NCBI RefSeq assembly: GCF_045679555.1 | Contig: NC_092091.1 | Span: forward strand, 71,767,730-71,831,729 | Reading direction: 5' to 3' | Source of the DNA: Salvelinus alpinus | Taxonomy: Eukaryota; Chordata; Actinopteri; Salmoniformes; Salmonidae | DNA length: 64,000 nt | Part shown: positions 12,147 to 21,899 of the stretch, one piece after another | How the letters are laid out: each line of letters opens with the position of its first letter | How positions within the stretch are numbered: the first letter of the stretch is position 1 | Made by a program: the position numbers and the translations under genes | Notes under the pieces: model-generated | Told to the model about the DNA's origin: nothing | Databases searched by the model: none | What the model saw: the letters and a program-made list of their open reading frames with translations, nothing else

Positions 12147-12607
12147 GGTTTTAACTGTTATAACATCTACTGTCTATCCACAGGTTAACTGTCATAACAT
12201 CTACTGTCTGTCCACAGGTTAACTGTCATAACATATACTGTCTATCCACAGGTTAACTGTCATAACATCTACTGTCTGTCCACAGGTTAACTGTCATAAC
12301 ATATACTGTCTATCCACAGGTTAACTGTCATAACATATACTGTCTGTCCACAGGTTAACTGTCATAACATATACTGTCTGTCCACAGGTTAACATCTACT
12401 GTCTAGCCACAGGTTAACTGTCATAACATCTACTGTCAAGCCACAGGTTAACTGTCATAACATCTACTGTCTATCCACAGGTTAACTGTCATAGCATCTA
12501 CTGTCTATCTACAGGTTAACTGTCATAACATCTACTGTCCATCCACAGGTTAACTGTCATTTCATCTAGTGTCTATCCACAGGTTAACTGTCATAACATC
12601 TACTGTC
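12147..12607. repeat. 34-bp minisatellite, part 2
   Basis: About 13 further copies of the unit described at 9171, with a few shortened units near 12390. Confidence 0.93.
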
Positions 12608-13090
12608 TGGGCCTCCCGGGTGGCGCAGTGGTCTAGAGCACTGCATCGCAGTGCTATGCTGCGCCACCAGAGTCTGGGTTCGCGCCCAGGCTCTGTCGCA
12701 GCCGGCCGCGACCGGGAGACCCGTGGGGCGACGCACAATTGGCTTAGCGTCGTCCGGGTGAGGGAGGGTTTGGCCGGTAGGGATATCCTTGTCTCATCGC
12801 GCACCAGCGACTCCTGTGGCGGGCCGGGCGCAGTGCGCGCTAACTGAGGGAGGCGGGTGCACGGTGTTTCCTCCGACACATTGGTGCGGCTGGCTTCCGG
12901 GTTGGAGGCGCGCTGTGTTAAGAAGCAGTGCGGCTTGGTTGGGTTGTGCCTCGGAGGACGCATGACTTTCGACCTTCGTCTCTCCCGAGCCCGTACGGGA
13001 GTTGTAGCGATGAGACAAGATAGTAATTACTAGCGATTGGATACCACGAAAAATTGGGGAGAAAAGGGGATAAAAAAAAATAATAATAAT
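12608..13090 (+). mobile_element. tRNA-derived salmonid SINE (SmaI-like)
   Basis: Starts GGGCCTCCCGGGTGGCGCAG with A box TGGCGCAGTGG and B box GGTTCGCGCCC spaced as in tRNA promoters, and ends in an A-rich ATAATAATAAT tail. Nearly full length. It sits in the 34-bp minisatellite, so the flanking ATAACATCTACTGTCT on both sides could be a target duplication or simply the repeat. Confidence 0.88.
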
Positions 13091-13096
13091 AAAAAG

Positions 13097-13188
13097 AAAT
13101 AACATCTACTGTCTATCCACAGGTTAACTGTCATAACATCTACTGTCTATCCACAGGTTAACTGTCATAACATCTACTGTCTGTCCAC
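13097..13188. repeat. 34-bp minisatellite, part 3
   Basis: Less than three copies, cut off by the LTR starting at 13189. Confidence 0.9.
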
Positions 13189-13637
13189 TGTCACGATCGT
13201 CTTGTGGTGAAAGAGTGGACCAAGGCGCAGCGTGATAATGATACATCTTCTCTTTATTAACGAAGATGAATGAACACGACACGAAACACTTTAACAAACT
13301 AACAAAACAACAAACGATCGTGAAGCTAATTCAAACTATGTGCACACATGCAACATAGACATAGACAATTACCCACATTGACCTAGTGCCTATGGCTGCC
13401 TTAAATATGGCTCCCAATCAGAGACAATTAATGACATCTGTCTCTGATTGAGAACCATTCAGGCAACCATAGACACAGCTAGACTTCTATACTAAACACA
13501 AACCCATCTACTCTACTTAACCCCCTAAACCATACAAACACCCTAGACACTACAAAAACACATACATTCCCCATGTCACACCCTGACCTAACTAAAATAA
13601 TAAAGAAAACAAAGAATACTAAGGCCAGGGTGAGACA
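13189..13637 (-). repeat. Left LTR of the chimeric element
   Basis: About 449 bp, TG...CA ends, inserted in the 34-bp minisatellite. Contains CTTTATTAACG near the left end (a TTTATT polyadenylation signal on the minus strand) and the inverted pair around TCTCTGATTG. Confidence 0.8.
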
Positions 13638-13757
13638 GTACCCCCCCCCAAAGGTGAGGACTCCGGCCGCAGAACCTGAAACAGAAGGGGAGGGTCCGGC
13701 GTGGCCCCCATCATGGCGGCGGCTCGGGCGCGGGACGAGGCCCCCACTCCACCATTG

Positions 13758-14138
13758 TCAATACCCGCTTTGGTGGCGCCTCTGGAGCGGCGACCCTTGT
13801 CGCAAGTCCCGGACTGAAGACCATCCCAGAGGGCGCCACCGGACTGAGGGGTAGCTCCGGACTGAGGGGTAGCTCCGGACTGAGGGGTAGCTCCGGACTG
13901 AGGGGTAGCTCCGGACTGAGGGGTAGCTCCGGACTGAGGGGTAGCTCATGACTGGAGGGCTGCTCATGACTGGAGGGTTGCTCATGACTGGAGGGTTGCT
14001 CATGGCTGGCTGACGGAACTGGCTGCTCATGGCTGGCTGACGGGTCTGGCAGATCCTGTCAGGTTGGCGGCTCTGGCAGATCCTGTCTGGTTGGCGGCTC
14101 TGGCAGATCCTGTCTGGTTGGCGGCTCTGGACGCTCAT
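13758..14138 (-). pseudogene. Downstream part of the proline-rich ORF, out of frame
   Basis: Frame of 126 residues with QPDRICQSR-type and six-residue RSYPSV repeats (18-bp DNA unit). It probably continued the frame at 14167 before a nonsense change and repeat slippage. No domain recognised. Confidence 0.45.
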
Positions 14139-14166
14139 GGCTGGCTGACGGGTCTGGCAGATCCTG

Positions 14167-15468
14167 TCAGGTTGGCGGCTCTGGCAGATCCTGTCTGGTT
14201 GGCGGCTCTGGCAGATCCTGTCTGGTTGGCGGCTCTGGCAGATCCTGTCTGGTTGGCGGCTCTGGCAGATCCTGTCTGGTTGGCGGCTCTGGCAGATCCT
14301 GTCTGGTTGGCGGCTCTGGCAGATCCTGTCTGGTTGGCGGCTCTGGCAGATCCTGTCTGGTTGGCGGCTCTGGCAGATCCTGTCTGGTTGGCGGCTCTGG
14401 CAGATCCTGTCTGGTTGGCGGCTCTGGCAGATCCTGTCTGACGAATGGCTCTAGCGGCTCCTGACTGACGAACGGCTCTGACGGCTCGGGACAGACAGAC
14501 GGCTCAGACGGCACTGGGCAGACGGATGGCTCAGATGGCGCTGGGGAGACGGATGGCTCAGATGGCGCTGGGGAGACGGATGGCTCAGATGGCGCTGGGG
14601 AGACGGATGGCTCAGATGGCGCTGGGGAGACGGATGGCTCAGATGGCGCTGGGGAGACGGATGGCTCAGATGGCGCTGGGGAGACGGATGGCTCAGATGG
14701 CGCTGGGGAGACGGATGGCTCAGATGGCGCTGGGGAGACGGATGGCTCAGATGGCGCTGGGGAGACGGATGGCTCTGGCCGGATGAGGCGCACTGTAGGC
14801 CTGGTGCGTGGTGCCGGAACTGGAGGCACCGGGCTAAGGACACGCACCTTCAGGCTAGTGCGGGGAGCAGGGACAGGGCATACTGGACCCTGGAGACGCA
14901 CATTAGGCCTAGTGCGTGGTGCCGGAACTGGTGGTACCGGGCTGGAGACACGCATCTCAGGGCTAGTGCAGGGAGCAGGGACAGGGCATACTGAACTCTC
15001 AAAGCGCACTATAGGCCTGGTGCGTGGTACCGGCACTGGTGGTACCGGGCTGAGGGCACGCACCTCAGGGCGAGTGCGGGGAGAAGGAACAGTGCGTACA
15101 GGGCTCTGGAGACGCACAGGAGGCTTGGTGCGTGGTGTAGGCACTGGTGGTACTAGGCTGGGGCGGGGAGGTGGCGCCGGAAATACCGGACCATGCAGGC
15201 GTACTGGCTCCCTTGAGCACCGAGCCTGCCCAACCTTACCTGGTTGAATACTCCCCGTAGCCCGACCAGTGCGGGGAGGTGGAATAACCCGCACCGGGCT
15301 ATGTAGGCGAACCGGGGACACCATGCGTAAGGCTGGTGCCATGTAAGCCGGCCCAAAGAGACGCACTGGTGGCCCGATATGTAGAGCCGGCTTCATGGCA
15401 CTTGGCTCAATGCTCAATCTAGCCCTACCAGTGCGGGGAGGTGGAATAACCCGCACCGGGCTATGCAC
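14167..15468 (-). CDS. Proline-rich repeat ORF of the chimeric LTR element (433 aa)
   Basis: Homologous at the N-terminal side to the ORF at 3547-4944 (SPVRVIPPPRTGRA, KPALHIGPPVRLFGPAYMAP). It then has PVPPVPAPRTRP-like units, nine or so PSVSPAPSE repeats and about ten PPTRQDLPE repeats, each 9 residues/27 bp. The frame ends at 14167 because AGA in the 27-bp unit became TGA (CTGTCAGG instead of CTGTCTGG). A MITE at 15472-15708 cuts the upstream side. No enzyme domain; function unknown. Confidence 0.45.
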   Translation of the reverse strand: MHSPVRVIPPPRTGRARLSIEPSAMKPALHIGPPVRLFGPAYMAPALRMVSPVRLHSPVRVIPPPRTGRATGSIQPGKVGQARCSREPVRLHGPVFPAPPPRPSLVPPVPTPRTKPPVRLQSPVRTVPSPRTRPEVRALSPVPPVPVPRTRPIVRFESSVCPVPAPCTSPEMRVSSPVPPVPAPRTRPNVRLQGPVCPVPAPRTSLKVRVLSPVPPVPAPRTRPTVRLIRPEPSVSPAPSEPSVSPAPSEPSVSPAPSEPSVSPAPSEPSVSPAPSEPSVSPAPSEPSVSPAPSEPSVSPAPSEPSVSPAPSEPSVCPVPSEPSVCPEPSEPFVSQEPLEPFVRQDLPEPPTRQDLPEPPTRQDLPEPPTRQDLPEPPTRQDLPEPPTRQDLPEPPTRQDLPEPPTRQDLPEPPTRQDLPEPPTRQDLPEPPT

Positions 15469-15471
15469 ACG

Positions 15472-15708
15472 TGTAACGGATGTGAAATGGCTAGCTAGTT
15501 AGCGGGTACGCGCAAGTAGCGTTTCAATCAGTTACGTCACTTGCTCTGAAACCTAGAAGTAGTGTTGCCCCTTGCTCTGCAAGGGCCGCGGCTTTTGTGG
15601 AGCGATGGGTAACGACGCTTCGTGGGTGTCAGTTGTTGATGTGTGCAGAGGGTCCCTGGTTCGCGCCCGTGTCGGGGCGACGGGACGGTCTAAAGTTATA
15701 CTGTTACA
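15472..15708. mobile_element. Short MITE with TGTAAC/GTTACA ends
   Basis: 237 bp with terminal inverted TGTAAC...GTTACA. Removing it with a short duplicated CACG rejoins sequence homologous to 4820-4850 of the other LTR element. This shows it is a separate insertion into the LTR interior. Confidence 0.7.
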
Positions 15709-16096
15709 CACGTACAGGAGACACCGTGCGCTCTACTGCGTAACACGGTGTCTGCCCGTACTCCCGCTCTCCACGGTAAGCATGGGAAGTGGGCGCAGGT
15801 TTCCTACCTGCCCTCGGCCCAACACCTCTTAGCCCCCCCCAAGAAATTTTTGGGGTTTCTTCTCGGGCTTCCTTGCTAGCCGCGTACCTTCATATCTGCG
15901 GTTCCTCTCTCCCGTTGCCTCTGCTCTCCTAATCGCATCCAGCTGTTCCCATGGAAGGCGATCTCTTCCAGCTCGGATCTCCTCCCATGTGTAGCAACCC
16001 TTGAAGTCCAATACATCCTCCCAAGTCCACGAGTCCTGCTTACTTGGCCGCTGCTCAAACTTACGCTGCTTGGTTCTGGATTGGTGGGTGGTTCTG

Positions 16097-16582
16097 TAAC
16101 GACGTTCCTCTTCCTCTTCGTCCGAAGAGGAGGAGCAGGGATTGAACCAAAATGCAGCGTAATTTGAAGACTAAATGAATTTATTAAACAAGACGTAAAC
16201 GAACACTAACACGAAATAACACTTGAAAATATACAAAACAACAAACGGAATAGACGAACCTGAACATAAGAACTTACATAACACGAAGAACTCACGAACA
16301 GGAAAATGACTACACAAAACGACGAACGAACGAAACAGTCCCTTATGGTGCAAACAAACACAGACACAGGAGACAACCACTCACAAACAAACAATGTGAC
16401 ACCACCTACCTTAATATGATTCTCAATCAGAGGAGATGAAAACCACCTGCCTCTAATTGAGAACCATATTAGGTACCCATTAACCAACATAGAAACAGAA
16501 AACATAGACTGCCCACCCAAACTCACGTCCTGACCAACTAACAAATACAAAAACTAACAGAAAACAGGTCAGGAACGTGACA
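16097..16582 (-). repeat. Right LTR of the chimeric element
   Basis: TGTAACGACG...GGTCAGGAACGTGACA, close to the LTR subfamily at 3031 and 19285. The TTTATT at 16179-16184 is the minus-strand polyadenylation signal within it. Confidence 0.8.
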
Positions 16583-16823
16583 ACTACACTCATTGATTGG
16601 TGATACAGTCAACTCCTAAACAGTGTATGTAATGGTTGTTTGGTACTGTTGAGAATGTTATCACCAGGCCTAAATTGGAGCATGTAAATATCTGTTGAAT
16701 ATATTCAAATTGGAAATTATATGTATGCAAAAGTCAAATATACTAACTTCATGTTGAACATGATGACGTGTGAAACATAACTGCTGGTACACAGGAAGTT
16801 ACAAACACCAAATAAGTAGGACT

Positions 16824-16829
16824 TTTATT
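16824..16829 (-). terminator. Polyadenylation signal AATAAA of lectin copy C
   Basis: TTTATT on the plus strand, about 135 bp beyond the stop codon of lectin exon 3. The same signal in the same context lies downstream of E (48822) and F (51240). Confidence 0.6.
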
Positions 16830-17120
16830 AATATGATATTACAAACAAATACAACAATAGGTGTACATACATGCATGTGTGTGTGTGTGAGAGAGAGAGA
16901 CAGAGAGAATGAAGGAGGAAGATGTGTACATTGAAGGCTGCTGCATGTGTCTTCATGGTGATGTTAAACCACTTTCTCACAAATCCAGTTGAGTTTCCGG
17001 TCACATGACAAGTCATGCAATGCCTCCAGAGGACTCTAATTTTTACATATCTCAACACAGTCCTCCTCAGCATATTATGGTTTGCCATCACCATTATCAG
17101 GTTGATGTGGGGACCAGTAC

Positions 17121-17505
17121 CTACAGGGTTAAAAACTGTCAGATATCATGGTTAATACCAGCACCTACAGGGTTAAAAACAGTCAGATATCATGGTAAAT
17201 ACCAGTACCCACAGGGTTAAAAACAGTCAGATATCATGGTTAATACCAGTACCTACAGGGTTAAAAACAGTCAGATATCATGGTAAATACCAGTACCCAC
17301 AGGGTTAAAAACAGTCAGATATCATGGTTAATACCAGTACCTACAGGTTTAAAAACAGTCAGATATCATGGTTAATACCAGTACCTACAAGGTTAATAAC
17401 AGTCAGATATCATGGTTAATACCAGCACCTACAGGGTTAAAAACAGTCAGATATCATGGTTAATACCAGTACCTACAGGGTTAACAACAGTCAGATATCA
17501 CAGTT
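17121..17505. repeat. 44-bp splice-acceptor minisatellite, copy C
   Basis: About 8-9 units, each containing AACAGTCAGATATCATGG and the CTACAGGGTTAA that forms, on the minus strand, an intron end plus the first exon bases. Same unit as in F (51779-52470). Confidence 0.93.
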
Positions 17506-17769
17506 AGAACGTCACAATCCTAAATAATATACAGACATGTTTCATCTTAAAGTTAACTTTGTTGATTGCTGCCATCAATGACAATAACGTGTATAGAAAA
17601 ATATTGAATGGAGCCTTATTGACAGATTAGTTATCATCTCTCACCCTTCGTCAGTGGGGTGCCGTCCACCCATTTCCATGTCCCCTCATTAACAGAGTCA
17701 GTCAGACCAATCCAGACTCTCTTCTTCAGGTTGAAGATAAATGTCTGATGTTGAGAAATGTAAATATAT

Positions 17770-18445
17770 ATACTGTGAGCTCCAAAACTATTTCAACCTT
17801 GACACGTCTTGTTGTTTTGTCTCTGTACTCCAGCAGTTTGAAATGATACAATGACTATGAGGTTAAAGTGCAGACTGTCAGCTTTCATTTTAGTTTTTTT
17901 TGTCCATATCGGGTGAACTGTTTAGAAATGCCAGAACATTTTGTACATACTGTAGGGACCAAAATGATTGGGACAAATGATCTTATAAGTGTATTAAAGT
18001 AGTCAAGGTTTAGTATTTGATCCCATATTTTTGGCATTCTAAAAACTTGTTGTCTGCATTTGCTGTTTGCTTTGGTTGTGTTTCAGATTATTTAGAAATG
18101 AACGGTAAATAATGTATTGTGTCATTTTGGAGTCACTTTTATTGTAAATTATAATAGAATATGTTTCTAAACATGTGTACATTAACGAGGATTCTACCAT
18201 GATTATGGATAGTCCTGAATTAATTGTGAATAATGATGAGTGAATGCACAAATATTATACCCCAAGACACGCTAATCTCTCCTGTTATGGTAATGGTGAG
18301 AGGTTAGCATGTCTTAGGGGTACAATATTTGTGAGTCTGTAACTTTAATACACATATAAATGAATTTGTCCCAATGTTTTGGTCCCCTAAAAGTTCTGTC
18401 ATTTCTAAACGGTTCAACCGATTTGGAGGAAAATATACTAAGGTG
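17770..18445. mobile_element. Degenerate non-autonomous DNA transposon
   Basis: Inverted ends include GTTTAGAAATGCCAGAAC at about 17920 and GTTCTGTCATTTCTAAAC at about 18395, with further internal inverted segments around GGGACCAAAATGATTGGGAC. It replaces lectin exon 1 of copy C. No transposase frame. Confidence 0.55.
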
Positions 18446-19284
18446 AAAGTTGTCTCTCTCTTCAGTCAGGGTGTTGTAACTGGTCTGTAGCTGGTCTCTC
18501 TATTTAGTCAGGGTGTTGTAACTGGTCTGTAGCTGGTCTCTCTATTTAGTCAGGGTGTTGTAACTGGTCTGTAGCTGGTCTCTCTATTTAGTCAGGGTGT
18601 TGTATCTGGTCTGTAGCTGGTCTCTCTCTTTAGTCAGGGTGTTGTAACTGGTCTGTAGCTGGTCTCTCTCTTTAGTCAGGGTGTTGTAACTGGTCTGTAG
18701 CTGGTCTCTCTATTTAGTCAGGGTGTTGTATCTGGTCTGTAGCTGGTCTCTCTCTTTAGTCAGGGTGTTGAAACTGGTCTGTAGCTGGTCTCTCTCTTTA
18801 GTCAGGGTGTTGTAACTGGTCTGTAGCTGGTCTCTCTCTTCAGTCAGGGTGTTGTAACTGGTCTGTAGCTGGTCTCTCTCTTTAGTCAGGGTGTTGTAAC
18901 TGGTCTGTAGCTGGTCTCTCTATTTACTCTGGGTGTTGTATCTGGTCTGTAACTGGTCTCTCTCTTTAGTCAGGTTGTTGTAACTGGTCTGTAACTGGTC
19001 TCTCTCTTTAGTCAGGTTGTTGTAACTGGTCGGTAGCTGGTCTCTCTCTTTAGTCAGGTTGTTGTAACTGGTCTGTAACTGGTCTCTCTCTTTAGTCAGG
19101 TTGTTGTAACTGGTCTGTAACTGGTCTCTCTCTTTAGTCAGGTTGTTGTAACTGGTCGGTAGCTGGTCTCTCTCTTTAGTCAGGTTGTTGTAACTGGTCT
19201 GTAACTGGTCTCTCTCTTTAGTCAGGTTGTTGTAACTGGTCCGTAGCTGGTCTCTCTCTCTTTAGTCAGGTTGTTGTAACTGGT

Positions 19285-19769
19285 TGTCACGTTCCTGACC
19301 TGTTTTCTGTTAGTTTTATGTGTTAGTTGGTCAGGACGTGAGTTTGGGTGGGCATTCTATGTTGTCTGTTTCTATGTTGGTTTAGGGTTGCCTGGTATGG
19401 CTCTCAATTAGAGGCAGGTGTTTGACGTTTCCTCTGATTGAGAGTCATATTTAGGTAGGCTGTTCACAATGTTTGTTTGTGGGTGGTTGTCTCCTGTGTC
19501 AGTGTTTGTCGCACCATACGGGACTGTCTCGGTTTGTGTTGTACATCGTCATTTTTATGTGTAGGCTATTTTCCCTGTTCGTGCGTTCTCGTGTGTAATG
19601 TAAGTTCGTCGTTCAGGTCTGTCTACTCCGTTGGTTGTTTTGTTAGTTTATAGTGAAGTTCGTGTTTTCGTCTTGTCTTTAATAAATATTATGTGTTCAC
19701 AACCCGCTGCGCCTTGGTTCCCTCAATACTCCTCCTTTTCGGTTGAAGAGGAGGAGGACTACTGTTACA
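19285..19769 (+). mobile_element. Solo LTR inside the stalk array, copy 1
   Basis: TGTCACGTTCCTGACC...CTACTGTTACA, opposite in orientation to the LTRs at 3031. Flanked by the 5-bp duplication CTGGT taken from the stalk unit. Confidence 0.9.
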
Positions 19770-21414
19770 CTGGTCTGTAACTGGTCTCTCTATTTAGTCA
19801 GGTTGTTGTAACTGGTCCGTAGCTGGTCTCTCTCTTTAGTCAGGTTGTTGTAACTGGCCTGTAGCTGGTCTCGCTCTTTAGTCAGGGTGTTGTAACTGGT
19901 CTGTAACTGGTCTCTCTATTTACTCAGGGTGTTGTAACTGGTCTGTAACTGGTCTCTCTCTTTAGTCAGGTTGTTGTAAATGGTCCGTAGCTGGTCTCTC
20001 TATTTAGTCAGGGTGTTGTAACTGGTCTGTAGCTGGTCTCTCTATTTACTCAGGGTGTTGTAACTGGTCTGTAACTGGTCTCTCTCTTTAGTCAGGTTGT
20101 TGTAAATGGTCCGTAGCTGGTCTCTCTATTTAGTCAGGGTGTTGTAACTGGTCTGTAGCTGGTCTCTCTATTTAGTCAGTGTGTTGTAACTGGTCTGTAG
20201 CTGGTCTCTCTCTTTAGTCAGGGTGTTGTAACTGGTCTGTAGCTTGTCTCTCTCTTTAGTCAGGGTGTTGTAACTGGTCTGTAACTGGTCTCTCTCTTTA
20301 GTCAGGTTGTTGTAACTGGTCCGTAGCTGGTCTCTCTCTTTAGTCAGGTTGTTGTAACTGGCCTGTAGCTGGTCTCTCTCTTTAGTCAGGTTGTTGTAAC
20401 TGGTCCGTAGCTGGTCTCTCTCTTCAGTCAGGGTGTTGTAACTGGTCCGTAGCTGGTCTCTCTATTTACTCAGGGTGTTGTAACTGGTCCGTAGCTGGTC
20501 TCTCTATTTACTCAGGGTGTTGTAACTGGTCCGTAGCTGGTCTCTCTATTTACTCAGGGTGTTGTAACTGGTCCGTAGCTGGTCTCTGTATTTACTCAGG
20601 GTGTTGTAACTGGTCCGTAGCTGGTCTCTCTATTTACTCTGGGTGTTGTAACTGGTCCATAGCTGGTCTCTCTATTTACTCAGGGTGTTGTAACTGGTCC
20701 GTAGCTGGTCTCTCTATTTACTCAAAGTGTTGTAACTGGTCCGTAGCTGGTCTCTCTATTTACTCAGGGTGTTGTAACTGGTCCGTAGCTGGTCTCTCTA
20801 TTTACTCAGGGTGTTGTAACTGGTCCGTAGCTGGTCTCTCTATTTAGTCAGGGTGTTGTATCTGGTCTGTAGCTGGTCTCTCTCTTTAGTCAGGGTGTTG
20901 AAACTGGTCTGTAGCTGGTCTCTCTCTTTAGTCAGGGTGTTGTAACTGGTCTGTAGCTGGTCTCTCTCTTTAGTCAGGGTGTTGTAACTGGTCTGTAGCT
21001 GGTCTCTCTCTTTAGTCAGGGTGTTGAAACTGGTCTGTAGCTGGTCTCTCTATTTACTCTGGGTGTTGTATCTGGTCTGTAACTGGTCTCTCTCTTTAGT
21101 CAGGTTGTTGTAACTGGTCTGTAACTGGTCTCTCTCTTTAGTCAGGTTGTTGTAACTGGTCGGTAGCTGGTCTCTCTCTTTAGTCAGGGTGTTGTAACTG
21201 GTCTGTAGCTGGTCTCTCTCTTTAGTCAGGTTGTTGTAACTGGTCTGTAGCTGGTCTCTCTCTTTAGTCAGGTTGTTGTAACTGGTCTGTAGCTGGTCTC
21301 TCTCTTTAGTCAGGTTGTTGTAACTGGTCTGTAACTGGTCTCTCTCTTTAGTCAGGTTGTTGTAACTGGTCCGTAGCTGGTCTCTCTCTCTTTAGTCAGG
21401 TTGTTGTAACTGGT

Positions 21415-21899
21415 TGTCACGTTCCTGACCTGTTTTCTGTTAGTTTTATGTGTTAGTTGGTCAGGACGTGAGTTTGGGTGGGCATTCTATGTTGTCTGTT
21501 TCTATGTTGGTTTAGGGTTGCCTGGTATGGCTCTCAATTAGAGGCAGGTGTTTGACGTTTCCTCTGATTGAGAGTCATATTTAGGTAGGCTGTTCACAAT
21601 GTTTGTTTGTGGGTGGTTGTCTCCTGTGTCAGTGTTTGTCGCACCATACGGGACTGTCTCGGTTTGTGTTGTACATCGTCATTTTTATGTGTAGGCTATT
21701 TTCCCTGTTCGTGCGTTCTCGTGTGTAATGTAAGTTCGTCGTTCAGGTCTGTCTACTCCGTTGGTTGTTTTGTTAGTTTATAGTGAAGTTCGTGTTTTCG
21801 TCTTGTCTTTAATAAATATTATGTGTTCACAACCCGCTGCGCCTTGGTTCCCTCAATACTCCTCCTTTTCGGTTGAAGAGGAGGAGGACTACTGTTACA
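21415..21899 (+). mobile_element. Solo LTR inside the stalk array, copy 2
   Basis: Identical by eye to 19285-19769, with the same CTGGT flanks and the same neighbouring units 2130 bp away. It is a copy made by array duplication and does not represent a second insertion. Confidence 0.9.

Larger units (their letters stand above)
13189..16582 (-). mobile_element. Chimeric LTR element with two unlike LTRs
   Basis: Left LTR 13189-13637 (TGTCACGATCG...TGAGACA) and right LTR 16097-16582 (TGTAACGACG...GTGACA) belong to different subfamilies although they share layout and orientation. The interior holds a C-run next to the left LTR (a purine tract on the minus strand), the proline-rich ORF, and a leader near 15876-16058. 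The flanking 5-mers (TCCAC left, AACTA right) do not match. Recombination between two separate insertions explains both facts. No pol genes are present. Confidence 0.75.

Noticed and set aside
12608-13090. tRNA gene suggested by A and B boxes
   Set aside because: The boxes belong to a SINE with a long non-tRNA body and A-rich tail; no cloverleaf that would mature was evident.
17121-17505. Regular 44-bp repeats considered as a CRISPR-like array
   Set aside because: Units are adjacent with no unique spacers, contain lectin intron and exon sequence, and the DNA is from a vertebrate.
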